Notes: a model not told the origin generated them from the letters alone. Positions 53,703-63,081 are shown, numbered from the stretch's first letter. The stretch is 64,000 nucleotides of DNA from Methylosinus sp. Sm6 (GCF_019802345.1 NZ_JAINDZ010000010.1:1-64000); one strand, 5' to 3'. Translations and numbers: made by a program.

Positions 53703-53818
53703 GCCCCCGCCCCGGCCCTCCCCCTTTCGCGGGAGAGGGAGAAGGTTGCGCCCTTCATCGAGGGGTCGCGCAACGCCGATCACCCCTCTCCCGCGAAGGG
53801 GGAGGGTCGGGGCCTGTC
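53703..53818. repeat. Family D palindromic element between ribE and ribH
   Basis: GGCCCTCCCCCTTTCGCGGG then AGAGGGAG, a centre with CCTTCATCGAGGGGTCGCGC, and the inverted arm CCCCTCTCCCGCGAAGGGGG AGGG. It matches the element at 19926-20055 in layout, including the TTCATC...TCGCG centre. Confidence 0.78.
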
Positions 53819-53847
53819 CGCCCCGTCCCGTTCCGGAGTTTTCGCCA

Positions 53848-54348
53848 ATGGCTGGGTCCTATCGCGCCGACGACGACGATCTCGCGCCCGTGAACGGCGC
53901 GCGCATTCTCGTCGTCGAGTCGCGCTTCAACGAAGATATCGTCGAGCTGCTGCACGAGGGCGCCGTCCGCGCGCTCGAGGAGCTGGGCGCCGATGTCACC
54001 ACCGTCACCGTTCCGGGCGCGCTCGAGCTCGCGCCCGGGGCCGCGATCGCGCTCGACGCCGCCGAAGAGGCCGGCAAGCCTTATGAGGCCGTCGTCGCTC
54101 TCGGCTGCGTCATTCGCGGCGACACTTATCATTTCGAGATCGTCGCCAATGAGAGCGCGCGGGCGCTCACCGATCTTTCCGTCTCGCGCCGGCTGCCGCT
54201 CGGCAATGGAGTGCTCACCGTGGACAATGAAGAGCAGGCCGTGCTGCGCGCCGATCCGAAGCAGGGCGGCGCCGACAAAGGCGGCGACGCGGCCCTCGCC
54301 GCGCTGGCGCTGGTGCGCCTGAAGCGCAAGCTCGGAGGCGCCGCATGA
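53848..54348 (+). CDS. ribH: 6,7-dimethyl-8-ribityllumazine synthase
   Basis: 166 residues from ATG 53848. Conserved blocks are ILVVESRFNEDIVELLHEGAVRAL, VTVPGALELAPGAAIAL and VALGCVIRGDTYHFEIVANESARALTDLS, containing the catalytic His in TYHFE. It condenses the ribitylamino-uracil with dihydroxybutanone phosphate. Its stop overlaps the nusB start by 4 bases (ATGA). A family C and a family D repeat separate it from ribE, so read-through from ribE may be partial. Confidence 0.96.
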   Translation: MAGSYRADDDDLAPVNGARILVVESRFNEDIVELLHEGAVRALEELGADVTTVTVPGALELAPGAAIALDAAEEAGKPYEAVVALGCVIRGDTYHFEIVANESARALTDLSVSRRLPLGNGVLTVDNEEQAVLRADPKQGGADKGGDAALAALALVRLKRKLGGAA

Positions 54349-54803
54349 GCGTCGAGGAGCGGTCGGCGGCGCGCCTCGCCATCGTACAGGCGCTCTATCA
54401 AATGGAGGTCGCCGGCAAGGGCCTCAACGAGATCTATGCGGAGTTCGAGGTCCACTGGATCGGCCGCGAGATCGAGGGCGTGCAATACAGGCCCGCCGAG
54501 CTGCAGTTCTTCCGCGACATCGTCAAGGGCGTGCTCGACAATCAGACGACGATCGACCGGGCCTTGGATCAGGCGCTGCAGGGCGGCTGGCCGCTGCAGC
54601 GCATCGAGGCGGTGATGCGCGCCATATTGCGCGCCGGCGCCTATGAGCTCGGCTTTCGCCGCGACGTGCCTGTCAAAGTCGTCATCAAGGAATATGTGGA
54701 TGTGGCCGGCGCCTTCTTCGGGCCGACCGAATCCGGCATGATCAACGCCGTGCTCGACCGGCTCGCCCGGCAGGCGCGGCCGGACCATTTCGGCGAGAAG
54801 TGA
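54345..54803 (+). CDS. nusB: Transcription antitermination factor NusB
   Basis: 152 residues: RSAARLAIVQALYQMEVAGKGLNEIYAEF at the start, LQGGWPLQRIEAVMRAILRAGAYEL in the middle and VPVKVVIKEYVDVAGAFFGPTESGMINAVLDRLAR at the end are diagnostic. It binds boxA RNA with NusE for rRNA antitermination. It is translationally coupled to ribH, the usual arrangement in this group, and thiL follows. Confidence 0.97.
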   Translation: MSVEERSAARLAIVQALYQMEVAGKGLNEIYAEFEVHWIGREIEGVQYRPAELQFFRDIVKGVLDNQTTIDRALDQALQGGWPLQRIEAVMRAILRAGAYELGFRRDVPVKVVIKEYVDVAGAFFGPTESGMINAVLDRLARQARPDHFGEK

Positions 54804-54815
54804 GGGCGCGCGGCG

Positions 54816-54864
54816 GCCCATCCTTCGAGACGCCCGCTGCGCGGGCTCCTCAGGATGAGGGTTG
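54816..54864. repeat. Family A element, single copy
   Basis: ATCCTTCGAGACGCCCGCTG then CGCGGGCTCCTCAGGATGAG GG. Only one half of the usual inverted pair is present, in the short space between nusB and thiL. Confidence 0.7.
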
Positions 54865-54914
54865 GTTTTCGAGACGCGCCTAGGAGAGGCTCGCTTTTCC
54901 GAGGGGAGGCCGGC

Positions 54915-55895
54915 ATGGCGGAGCGCCGCTTCAGCGAGGACGAGCTGATCGCGCAAATCTTCGCGCCGCTCGCGGCCGAAGGCGGCTTCGGCCTCGCCGA
55001 TGACGCCGCCGTCCTGCCCTCTGGCGCGGGCGATCTCGTCGTGACCACCGACGCCGTGATCGCCGGCGTGCATTTCTTTCCCGACGATCCTCCCGGTCTC
55101 GTCGCGAAGAAGGCGCTCAGGGTCAATCTCTCCGATCTCGCCGCCAAGGGCGCCGAGCCGGTCGGCTTTCTGCTGACCCTCGCCCTCCCCCCCGACTGGA
55201 CCAATGGCTGGCTGCGCGATTTCGCCGCCGGCCTCGCCGAGGATGCGCGCGATTTCGCCTGCCCGCTCCATGGCGGCGACACGACGGCGACGCCCGGCCC
55301 GCTGACCATCTCCATCACCGCCTTCGGCCGCTCCGCGCGCTTCGTGTCGCGCTCGGGCGCGCGGCCGGGCGATCTGATCTTCGTCTCCGGCGCCATCGGC
55401 GACGCCGCCCTCGGCCTCGGCGTCGCGCGCGGCGAGCCTTTCACCGGCAGGCTCGGCGAAGCGGCGCGGGCCCATCTGCTCGAGCGCTATCGGCTGCCGC
55501 AGCCGCGTCTCGCGCTGGCCCAGACGCTACGCGATCATGCGAGCGCGGCCATGGATGTGTCCGACGGCCTCGTCGGCGATCTCGCCAAGCTGTTGCGGGC
55601 GAGCGGAGCGAGCGCGCGCGTGGAGCTTTCGAAAATTCCGCTCTCGGCGGCGGCGCGGGAGGCGATCGCGGCGGAGCCAGGGCTGTTCGATCGTGTCGTG
55701 ACCGGAGGCGACGATTACGAGATTGTCTTATGTGCGGCGTCCGAGGCCGCGGCGGCGCTCGCTCGAGAGGCGCGACAAGCGGGCGTCGCCTTGACCGAAA
55801 TCGGCGTGGCGACGAGCGGTCGCGACGCGCCCGTCTTCGCGACTGCCGACGACCGGCAAATCGTGTTTTCCAATTCCTCCTATCGTCATTTTTGA
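54915..55895 (+). CDS. thiL: Thiamine-monophosphate kinase
   Basis: 326 residues from ATG 54915, with GGGGAGG 6 bases upstream (the frame opens earlier through the repeat). Blocks: FSEDELIAQIFAPLA, GLADDAAVLPSGAGDLVVTTDAVIAGVHFFPDDPPGLVAKKALRVNLSDLAAKGAEPVGFLL, MDVSDGLVGDLAKLLRASG and VTGGDDYEIVLCA. It phosphorylates thiamine monophosphate to the pyrophosphate. It follows nusB after a single family A repeat. Confidence 0.97.
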   Translation: MAERRFSEDELIAQIFAPLAAEGGFGLADDAAVLPSGAGDLVVTTDAVIAGVHFFPDDPPGLVAKKALRVNLSDLAAKGAEPVGFLLTLALPPDWTNGWLRDFAAGLAEDARDFACPLHGGDTTATPGPLTISITAFGRSARFVSRSGARPGDLIFVSGAIGDAALGLGVARGEPFTGRLGEAARAHLLERYRLPQPRLALAQTLRDHASAAMDVSDGLVGDLAKLLRASGASARVELSKIPLSAAAREAIAAEPGLFDRVVTGGDDYEIVLCAASEAAAALAREARQAGVALTEIGVATSGRDAPVFATADDRQIVFSNSSYRHF

Positions 55896-56009
55896 GTTCG
55901 GCCCTGCGTCCTTCGCGCTATGAATGAGGTTTCTACTGAATTGACCCGCCAGCGCCCGGCTGGTAGTTTAAAGTAATTTTAGACATAAAATATTTTGGCT
56001 GGTAAATTA

Positions 56010-58016
56010 ATGAAGTATAGATACGAAATAGACGGACTCCGGGCGGTTGCAGTCGCTTCGGTCATCTTATACCATGCGGGATTCGAGAATTTCAAAGGAG
56101 GGTTTGTCGGCGTAGATGTGTTTTTCGTCATAAGCGGTTATCTAATAACAAAAATAGTTTCAGATGGATTGAATGAAAAATCATTTTCGATATGCGCCTT
56201 TTTCGAGAGGCGGATGCGTCGGATATTGCCGGCATTATACATAGTAATGCTATTCAGCATTTTGCTGGCCTGGCGCTATATGTTGGCTCCGGAGATGGTC
56301 GGCTTTGGAAGGAGCGTGATGGCGGTCGTCTTTTTCGTTTCAAATATATTCTTCTCCAGGAATATCGACTATTTCGCGTCCGACGTCGAAACAGCGCCGC
56401 TCATCCATGCATGGTCGCTTTCCGTCGAAGAGCAATTCTATCTGGTTTTCCCGATCATCGCCGCGATCTGGGTCGCGCGGGGCTGGTCATTGATCTACAT
56501 GGTCGCGAGCCTGACCGTCATCAGCTTTGCTCTCGCCGAATGGGCCTCCAAGACGCATCCCGCCTTCGATTTCTACTATCTGCCGACGCGCGCCTGGGAG
56601 CTCGGCGTCGGGGCGATGGTCGCGCTCGCGCCGTGGCACCGGCTCCGGCTCGGGCAAGGCGTCCATGAAGCGGCCTCGATCGCCGGTCTGTCGGCGATCG
56701 TGCTGTCGGTCGCATTTCTCGACCGCAATATCCCATTTCCCGGCGTTTTCGCATTGGCGCCGGTCATTGGCGCGGCCCTCGTCATCGGATTCGCGCATCC
56801 GGACACATTCTGCGGCCGTCTCCTCGGCGTCGACCCGCTGGTGCGGGTGGGCCTGCTGAGCTACAGCGCCTACCTATGGCACCAGCCGCTGTTCGCCTTC
56901 GCCCGGCTCGGCCTCCTCTCCACGCCGAGCAAGTGGCTCCTGCTGCTCATCGGCGGCGTCGCGCTCTGTCTCGCCTATGTGTCCTGGCGCTATGTCGAGT
57001 CGCCTTGCCGGGACAAGCGGCTCACGCCGACGCGGCCGCTCGCCTTCGGCGCCGTCGCCGCAGGGCTCGCGCTATGCCTGTTCGGCATAGCGATGCACCA
57101 TTACGCCGGCGTTCCGGGCCGATATTCCCCCGGCATATCCGCGATCGCGGCCGGTCTCGACTACAGGATTCCGCGTTTCGCCGAATGTCTGGGCGACTTC
57201 GACCATGTTGTCGCGCCCGACGAAGCTTGCGAATATCATCCCCAGCTCCCGTCTCACATCGCGATCTGGGGCGACAGCCACAGCGCCTCGATAGCCGGGG
57301 CGCTCGCCGCGGGCCTGGCGGAGCAAGGGGCCTCGTTGAAACAGTTCAACCTCGCCGCATGTCCGCCTATACGAGGAGTTCATATTTTTCTATCGGAACG
57401 GCCGAATACGTGTAACGTTTATAATGACAAGGTCTTTTCCTACATCAGCGATCATGCGGAACTCAAAACGATCATTCTCTACGCGCGATGGCCGACCTAT
57501 ATGGACGGCAACGGCTATGATAATGGCGAGGGCGGAAGATCAGGCCGCAGCGGACATCGGGCCGCCTTGCCCGCAACCGAGGGAGCGGAATTCGTCGACG
57601 ACCCCCGCAGGGTCGAGGCGGTCGGCGCGCTCTTGAGAGCGAATGTCGAAAAACTGCTGAGCATCGGCCGCAACGTGGTGGTGGTTTATCCGACCCCGGA
57701 GATCGGCTGTCTGGTCCCGCGCTGCATGGCGCAGAGACGGCTGACCGGCCGAGACGGGCCGGTGTCGGTGAGCTACGCGTTTTTCCAGGACCGGACTTTC
57801 ACGTTTCGCGATCAGATCGATAGATTTCCCGACCGGCCAAATCTGCTGCGCGTGAAGCCGGAGGCGGTTTTTTGCAATCGTCCCCTCGCCGGGCGCTGCA
57901 TCGCGGAAAGCGACGAGGCGCCGCTCTATTACGATGACAATCATTTGAATGATGCCGGCGCCTCGCTGCTGACGCGCCTCATCGTCGCAGAGTTGAGGCG
58001 GAAGGGCTGGCTGTAG
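56010..58016 (+). CDS. Membrane acyltransferase (OafA/AT3 type) with C-terminal SGNH domain
   Basis: 668 residues from ATG 56010 (MKYRYEIDGLRAVAV, the usual start of this family); no strong ribosome site. The N-terminal AT3 domain has about ten membrane helices with FVGVDVFFVISGYLITKI, FFERRMRRILPALYIVML and HAWSLSVEEQFYLVFP. The C-terminal periplasmic SGNH domain has IAIWGDSHSASIAGAL (GDSH, about residue 420) and the DxxH motif in YDDNHLNDAGASLL near the end. Such proteins O-acetylate lipopolysaccharide, capsule or peptidoglycan. The first about 400 bases and the preceding 100 are AT-rich, unlike the rest of the gene. It breaks the usual housekeeping run, so it is probably acquired. Confidence 0.93.
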   Translation: MKYRYEIDGLRAVAVASVILYHAGFENFKGGFVGVDVFFVISGYLITKIVSDGLNEKSFSICAFFERRMRRILPALYIVMLFSILLAWRYMLAPEMVGFGRSVMAVVFFVSNIFFSRNIDYFASDVETAPLIHAWSLSVEEQFYLVFPIIAAIWVARGWSLIYMVASLTVISFALAEWASKTHPAFDFYYLPTRAWELGVGAMVALAPWHRLRLGQGVHEAASIAGLSAIVLSVAFLDRNIPFPGVFALAPVIGAALVIGFAHPDTFCGRLLGVDPLVRVGLLSYSAYLWHQPLFAFARLGLLSTPSKWLLLLIGGVALCLAYVSWRYVESPCRDKRLTPTRPLAFGAVAAGLALCLFGIAMHHYAGVPGRYSPGISAIAAGLDYRIPRFAECLGDFDHVVAPDEACEYHPQLPSHIAIWGDSHSASIAGALAAGLAEQGASLKQFNLAACPPIRGVHIFLSERPNTCNVYNDKVFSYISDHAELKTIILYARWPTYMDGNGYDNGEGGRSGRSGHRAALPATEGAEFVDDPRRVEAVGALLRANVEKLLSIGRNVVVVYPTPEIGCLVPRCMAQRRLTGRDGPVSVSYAFFQDRTFTFRDQIDRFPDRPNLLRVKPEAVFCNRPLAGRCIAESDEAPLYYDDNHLNDAGASLLTRLIVAELRRKGWL

Positions 58017-58155
58017 GAGCTGACGTCGACGAATTGAGGCCGATCGAGAGGCTTCGCATTCGTCGACGCAAGCCGCTGGAGCTTTTTGTTTTGGCGTTTC
58101 CGACGCCGAACCAGTCCGCCCGAGCCGGGCAATCGGGTGAAGGACTACAGCCCCA

Positions 58156-58276
58156 TCACCCTCGTCCCGAGCCCGCGCAGCGGGCGTCTCGAAGGACGGC
58201 AACGGGGAGACACCTTTGATTGCGCCCCGCGGCCGTCCTTCGAGACGCCGCCTACGGCGGCTCAGGACGAGGGTTG
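58156..58276. repeat. Family A palindromic element, two inverted copies
   Basis: CCCTCGTCCCGAGCCCGCGC onward to GTCTCGAAGGACGG (about 58160-58200) and CCGTCCTTCGAGACGCCGCC onward to TCAGGACGAGGG (about 58233-58275). It lies in the 477-base gap between the acyltransferase and hppA; the remaining sequence up to the hppA start shows no supported gene. Confidence 0.78.
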
Positions 58277-58493
58277 GGGATTTTATCCTTCACCCGATCG
58301 CCTTGGACGCCCGAGGCCCCGCCATTGCCGAACCCCGGCGTTTCTGGCATGAAAAGCGCCGATTTCCCGGGCGCCGGGGGCGAACGATTCGCCCGCGGCG
58401 GAAGCGCTACGCGCCGGGATGGATGCGCCGCAAGCGCCAGACGATCAGAAAAATCAGCGCGCGCGGCCGAGGAACGGAGAGGGCGCAATCGTC

Positions 58494-60677
58494 ATGGTAT
58501 TGTTTCTCAGCATCGTCTTCGGACTATTGTCCGTCGCCTACGGCGTCAAGACCTCGCAAGAGCTTCTGAAGGCCGACGCCGGCACCGCCCGCATGCAGGA
58601 GATTTCCGGCGCCGTCGCCGAAGGCGCGCAGGCCTATCTCAAGCGCCAATATACGACGATCGCCTATGTCGGCGGCGTCATCTTCGTTCTCCTCGTCATT
58701 CTGCTCGGCTGGGCGGTCGCCTTCGGCTTCCTCATCGGCGCGCTGCTCTCGGGCGCCGCCGGCTTCATCGGCATGAATGTCTCGGTGCGCGCCAATGTCC
58801 GCACCGCCCAGGCGGCGACGGTCTCGCTCGCCGGCGGCCTCGACATCGCCTTCAAGGCCGGCGCGATCACCGGCCTGCTGGTCGCCGGCCTCGCCCTGCT
58901 CGGCGTCGCGGTCTATTACTTCGTCCTCACCGTCTTCGTCGGCTATGCGCCCTCCGACCGCACTGTGGTCGACGCGCTGGTGGCGCTCGGCTTCGGCGGC
59001 TCGCTGATCTCGATCTTCGCGCGTCTCGGCGGCGGCATCTTCACCAAGGGCGCCGATGTCGGCGCGGACCTCGTCGGCAAGGTCGAGGTCGGCATTCCGG
59101 AGGATGATCCGCGCAATCCGGCCACGATCGCGGATAACGTCGGCGACAATGTCGGCGATTGCGCCGGCATGGCGGCCGATCTCTTCGAGACCTATGTCGT
59201 CACCATCGTCGCCACCATGGTGCTCGCCTCGATCTTCTTCGCCGGCCAGGCTGGCCTCTATTCGGCGATGATCTATCCGCTGGCGATCGGCGGCCTTTCC
59301 ATCGTCACCTCCATCGCCGGCACTTACTTTGTGAAGCTCGGCGACGACGACAGCGACCTCGGCAAGCAGGCCAAGCCCATCTTCGACAAGATCGGCGTGC
59401 CGGACACGATCATGGGCGCGCTCTACAAGGGCCTCATCGCGACAGGCGTCCTGTCGGTCGCCGGCCTCTTCCTCGCCACCACCTTCACGGTCGGCTGGGG
59501 CGAGATCGGCAAGGCCAATGGCGAGGCGATCCACGGCTATGGCCTGTTCTTCGCGGGCCTCATCGGCCTTCTGGTCACGGGCCTCATCGTCTATATCACC
59601 GAATATTACACCGGCACGGGCAAGCGCCCGGTGGTGTCGATCGCCCAGGCCTCGGTGACCGGCCATGGCACCAATGTGATCCAGGGCCTCGCCGTCTCGC
59701 TCGAGGCGACCGCGGCGCCGGCGGTGGTGATCGCGCTCGGCATCATCTTCGCCTATCAGGCCGGCGGGCTCTATGGCATCGCCATTGCGGTGACCACCAT
59801 GCTCGGCCTCGCCGGCATGATCGTCGCGCTCGACGCCTTCGGCCCGGTCACGGATAACGCCGGCGGCATCGCCGAGATGGCGGGCCTGCCGAAAGAAGTG
59901 CGCCAGTCGACCGACGCGCTCGACGCCGTCGGCAACACCACCAAGGCGGTGACCAAGGGCTACGCCATCGGCTCCGCCGGCCTCGGCGCCCTGGTGCTGT
60001 TCGCGGCCTATTCCAATGACCTGAAGCACTTCATCGACAGCGGCGTGCCTTACTTCAAGGGCATGGACAAGGTCGACTTCGATCTCTCCAATCCTTATGT
60101 CGTCGCCGGCCTCATCCTCGGCGGCCTCATTCCCTATCTGTTCGGCGGCATCGCCATGACGGCGGTCGGCCGCGCGGCGGGCTCCGTGGTGGAAGAGGTG
60201 CGCCGTCAGTTCAAGGAGAAGCCCGGCATCATGGACGGCACGGAGCGCCCGGACTACGGCCGCGCCGTGGACCTGCTGACCCAGGCGGCGATCAAGGAGA
60301 TGATCATCCCCTCGCTGCTGCCGGTGCTGGCGCCGATCGTCGTCTATTTCGGCGTCGCGCTGATCTCGGGCTCCAAGGCCAATGGCTTCGCGGCGCTCGG
60401 CGCCACTCTGCTCGGCGTGATCGTCAACGGCCTGTTCGTCGCGGTCTCGATGACCTCGGGCGGCGGCGCCTGGGACAACGCCAAGAAGAGCTTTGAAGAC
60501 GGCTTCACCGACAAGGACGGCGTGACCCATTACAAGGGCGGCGACGCGCACAAGGCCTCGGTGACCGGCGACACGGTCGGCGACCCCTATAAGGACACCG
60601 CCGGCCCGGCCGTGAACCCGGCGATCAAGATCACCAATATCGTGGCGCTGCTGCTGCTGGCGATTTTGGCGCGGTGA
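58494..60677 (+). CDS. hppA: H+-translocating membrane pyrophosphatase (K+-independent type)
   Basis: 727 residues from ATG 58494 ([18 protein letters not shown]); the longer frame adds non-homologous sequence. About 16 transmembrane helices. Catalytic-site motifs are [54 protein letters not shown] and [18 protein letters not shown]. The segment [16 protein letters not shown] has Lys where K+-dependent enzymes have Ala, marking the K+-independent class. It couples pyrophosphate hydrolysis to proton export. A strong terminator follows the gene. Confidence 0.97.
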   Translation: MVLFLSIVFGLLSVAYGVKTSQELLKADAGTARMQEISGAVAEGAQAYLKRQYTTIAYVGGVIFVLLVILLGWAVAFGFLIGALLSGAAGFIGMNVSVRANVRTAQAATVSLAGGLDIAFKAGAITGLLVAGLALLGVAVYYFVLTVFVGYAPSDRTVVDALVALGFGGSLISIFARLGGGIFTKGADVGADLVGKVEVGIPEDDPRNPATIADNVGDNVGDCAGMAADLFETYVVTIVATMVLASIFFAGQAGLYSAMIYPLAIGGLSIVTSIAGTYFVKLGDDDSDLGKQAKPIFDKIGVPDTIMGALYKGLIATGVLSVAGLFLATTFTVGWGEIGKANGEAIHGYGLFFAGLIGLLVTGLIVYITEYYTGTGKRPVVSIAQASVTGHGTNVIQGLAVSLEATAAPAVVIALGIIFAYQAGGLYGIAIAVTTMLGLAGMIVALDAFGPVTDNAGGIAEMAGLPKEVRQSTDALDAVGNTTKAVTKGYAIGSAGLGALVLFAAYSNDLKHFIDSGVPYFKGMDKVDFDLSNPYVVAGLILGGLIPYLFGGIAMTAVGRAAGSVVEEVRRQFKEKPGIMDGTERPDYGRAVDLLTQAAIKEMIIPSLLPVLAPIVVYFGVALISGSKANGFAALGATLLGVIVNGLFVAVSMTSGGGAWDNAKKSFEDGFTDKDGVTHYKGGDAHKASVTGDTVGDPYKDTAGPAVNPAIKITNIVALLLLAILAR

Positions 60678-60709
60678 GGCGGGCCGCGAGGTAGCGAATA
60701 GCGAATAGA

Positions 60710-60732
60710 GGCGGGGGCAACCCCGCCTTTTT
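60710..60732 (+). terminator. hppA intrinsic terminator
   Basis: GGCGGGG, loop GCAA, CCCCGCC, followed directly by TTTTT; 33 bases after the stop. Confidence 0.88.
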
Positions 60733-61027
60733 CATAAGGCTCGGCATGACTGCATGAAAATACAATAGTCTTGCGTATGAAATCGCCTTTCTGCCGGCGC
60801 AACTTAGTGCTTGTGTAGAGAGCCTAGTGTTGGCGATCATCGATGCGGCTGTAATACCTTACCTCGACTCCTCTTGACTTCAGCAAGAGAAGCTTCTCGC
60901 GGCAGCTGGGCCGCCGCGTGATGGCGTCGCCAACTTTACGCAGTAGGGCGAAAGCGAGTTCGGCAACCGGCCGAAACCAGCCCGATATGTCGAAAGGCAT
61001 GAGGGCTTCACCTTCTCTAGATGAGGC
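60733..61027. other. 295-base gap, no supported gene
   Basis: Composition is closer to balanced than the flanks. Short frames exist on both strands, but none has a ribosome site with recognisable content. It begins at the hppA terminator and ends at an oppositely oriented terminator, so it may contain remnants of lost genes. Confidence 0.35.
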
Positions 61028-61081
61028 AAAAAAAAACCCGCCGTAAGGCGGGTTTCGGTCGGCGAGGCACGATACTCGCCG
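61028..61081 (-). terminator. Strong minus-strand terminator preceded by a second hairpin
   Basis: On the minus strand AAACCCGCC, loop TTAC, GGCGGGTTT is followed by a run of nine T (61028-61036). Just before it is a second stem, CGGCGAG and CTCGCCG (61060-61081). This is a well-formed 3' end, but the only upstream frame on this strand is the decayed antitoxin at 61221-61433, so it may belong to an unannotated small RNA. Confidence 0.8.
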
Positions 61082-61220
61082 AGGCTATCGAAAATCTACT
61101 CGATTTCGGCCCAAAATGGGCAATCAAAATATGAACAAATTTTGTGCAATATAATTTAGATTGTAATATCAAAATAATAGTGATTTTCTGCCTGTATTTT
61201 CTACAGGCCAATCGCGGCAT

Positions 61221-61433
61221 ACCGCGCAGCTCTTCCACCGGAACGCCCTTCGATGGATCGGCGAGATATTCGTGATATCCGGCGACGACCTCCTCGCGAA
61301 GCCATTTTTCGAGCGCATCGTCGCGGTCGAGCAGCGCCTGCACGCCGTCGCAGGCTCCGGACTTGATCTTCGCCTCGACGAACTCCGCCACTCCCGGCGG
61401 CAGAGTGACACTGAACTGGCGCGCGCTCGCCAT
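61221..61433 (-). pseudogene. Decayed ParD/CopG-type antitoxin gene
   Basis: From ATG 61433: ASARQFSVTLPPGVAEFVEA then KIKSGACDGVQALLDRDDAL and EKWLREEVVAGYHEYLADPSKGVPVEELRG. This follows ParD antitoxins closely, but about 9 residues are missing after KSGA, where the family has a YATESEVIR-like segment, and after ELRG the family C-terminus is replaced by unrelated AT-rich sequence. The frame stays open to 61017 but runs through the terminator hairpin, so the tail cannot be authentic. No ParE toxin follows. Confidence 0.65.
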
Positions 61434-61510
61434 AGAGCCTCCGTTGTTCGGATTCGATATGAGGAAATCAATTGGGATCGACGCTCCAACGCGGAATCTC
61501 GACGCGGTCT

Positions 61511-61663
61511 CCTTCTCCCACTCGTGGGAGAAGGTGGCCCCGCGAAGCGGGGTCGGATGAGGGTCCAGGCCGAAAAACCGTATTATATCAAACCACAATC
61601 CTAGAGGCGCCCTCATCCGGCCCGACTTCGTCGGGCTACCTTCTCCCGCCCTGCGGGAGAAGG
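61511..61663. repeat. Family B palindromic element, two inverted copies
   Basis: CCTTCTCCCACTCGTGGGAG then AAGGTGGCCCCGCGAAGCGG and GGTCGGATGAGGG; the inverted copy ends CTTCTCCCGCCCTGCGGGAG AAGG. It occupies the middle of the 349-base gap between the ParD remnant and vapB; the flanks of the element contain nothing else I can identify. Confidence 0.8.
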
Positions 61664-61782
61664 CGCGCGCCCCGGTATTTTTCCTTTGTCGAGGGGGTTT
61701 TCGCCAGAGGCGACGCCCTTGCCGGTCGCCTCCGGGCGGCCTATAAGCATATGCTTCCGGCCTATGCCTCAGGGAGGCCCGA

Positions 61783-62019
61783 ATGTCCGCCCATCGACAC
61801 GTTCGCCTGTTTCGAAACGGTCGCAATCAAGCAATTCGCATCCCGGTCGAATTCGAATTGCCCGGCGACGAAGCGATGATCCATCGCGAGGGCGACAGGC
61901 TGATCATTGAGCCTCTCGAGAAGACCAGCCTGCTCGAATGGCTGGCGACGATCGAGCCTTGGAGCGAGCCGTTTCCCGAGATCGATGACGAGCCGAGCGC
62001 GCCGGAGGACGTCTTTTGA
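61783..62019 (+). CDS. vapB: VapB-type antitoxin (AbrB/SpoVT fold)
   Basis: 78 residues, with GGGAGG before the ATG. The swapped-hairpin DNA-binding domain is HVRLFRNGRNQAIRIPVEFELPGDEAMIHREGDRLIIEPL, typical of VapB. The acidic C-terminus (IEPWSEPFPEIDDEPSAPEDVF) should wrap the toxin's active site. Its stop overlaps the toxin start by 4 bases. The complex would repress its own promoter. Confidence 0.93.
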   Translation: MSAHRHVRLFRNGRNQAIRIPVEFELPGDEAMIHREGDRLIIEPLEKTSLLEWLATIEPWSEPFPEIDDEPSAPEDVF

Positions 62020-62423
62020 CCGATCTGCGCTACATGCTGGACACCAACATCGTCTCCGACATGATCCGCAATCCGCGTGGAAAAGCCGTGCGGCATATCG
62101 CGAAAATCGGAGAGCGCGGACTTTCGGTCAGCGCGATCGTCGCCGCCGAATTGCGTTACGGCGCGGCGAAGGCAGGGTCCTCGCGATTGTCGGCGCTGGT
62201 CGAGGGCGTCCTGTCGCGTCTCGTCGTCGTTCCCTTCGATGTTCCCGCCGATGAACATTATGGCCGCATTCGCGCCGAGCTCGAAGCGTCGGGCAGTCCC
62301 ATTGGACAAAATGACCTGTTCATCGCCGCGCATGCGATCGCCTTGGGCCTCCCGCTCGTCACGAACAATTTGGGAGAGTTCAGCCGTGTCGGAAGCCTGA
62401 AGCTGGAGAATTGGCTCGGCTAA
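62016..62423 (+). CDS. vapC: VapC-type PIN-domain ribonuclease toxin
   Basis: 135 residues from TTG 62016, which has GGAGG 7 bases upstream; ATG 62034 would remove the first strand. The PIN active-site acids are present: D9 (YMLDTNIVSDMI), E in VAAELRYGAAKA, and D in IGQNDLFIAAHAIALGLPLVTNNLGEF. VapC toxins cut tRNA or rRNA when freed from VapB. The pair looks intact. Confidence 0.93.
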   Translation: MTDLRYMLDTNIVSDMIRNPRGKAVRHIAKIGERGLSVSAIVAAELRYGAAKAGSSRLSALVEGVLSRLVVVPFDVPADEHYGRIRAELEASGSPIGQNDLFIAAHAIALGLPLVTNNLGEFSRVGSLKLENWLG

Positions 62424-62642
62424 CCGACTTTCGTCCGCTCGGACGTCGATTTTTTGCGGGACCTCGACTCGCGGCCGCCTGGACGATCGGGTTGAAATAC
62501 CCGCACCCTCTTCCTGCGGAAAACGCGCCGCGGCCGGCCATTCGCCGTCGCTCGCGAGTCGAGACAAATGCGTCGACGTGATAGGAACATCCCGGGGCGC
62601 TCGCCGTCCCGGCGAGCTTTTTCGAGCGACGGGCGTTTCATC

Positions 62643-63038
62643 ATGAAAATCCTCTCCGGCGTCACCCTTCTGAACGTCCTCGTCGCCCTCGGCTTCTCCG
62701 CCGCCGCCGTGATCGCTCCGAGCGCCATCCTGCCACACGACATGACGCCGACCTCCGCGGCGACGACATTCGCGCTCTATGGTTTCGTCCGCTCGTCGGC
62801 GCTCGCCGCCGCCGTGCTCGTCGCTGTGGTCAGGCGGGAGACGCGCCCGCTGCTCTGGCTCGGGGCGCTCGCCGGCGCGATCCAATGTCTCGACGCCACG
62901 GTCGGCGTCTATCAGGCCGACGCCGGCAAGATCATCGGGCCGCTCGTGATCGGCGCCGCCCAATTCTGGGCGATCTTGCGTTTCACGCGATCGAAGGCGG
63001 CCGAGCGGTCGCAGGACGCCGTCGCGAATCGCCCGTGA
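62643..63038 (+). CDS. Small four-helix membrane protein
   Basis: 131 residues from ATG 62643 (MKILSGVTLLNVLVALGFSA). Four hydrophobic segments are visible, at about 5-25, 45-65, 72-90 and 98-115. VYQADAGKIIGPLVIGAAQFWAIL near the end resembles other small rhizobial membrane proteins of unknown function. It converges on the GST gene. Confidence 0.65.
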   Translation: MKILSGVTLLNVLVALGFSAAAVIAPSAILPHDMTPTSAATTFALYGFVRSSALAAAVLVAVVRRETRPLLWLGALAGAIQCLDATVGVYQADAGKIIGPLVIGAAQFWAILRFTRSKAAERSQDAVANRP

Positions 63039-63081
63039 ACGGCGCGCGCCGCCGCCTCGAGAAGAAGTCGCGTTCGACGGG

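Noticed and set aside
58524-60551. A 675-codon frame on the strand opposite hppA
   Set aside because: It is rich in Asp/Glu/Arg/Gly as expected for the antisense of a GC-rich membrane-protein gene, with no family resemblance.
61017-61220. Reading the ParD remnant through to a 138-residue protein
   Set aside because: The last about 65 codons run through an AT-rich segment and the terminator hairpin itself, so they cannot be an authentic C-terminus.
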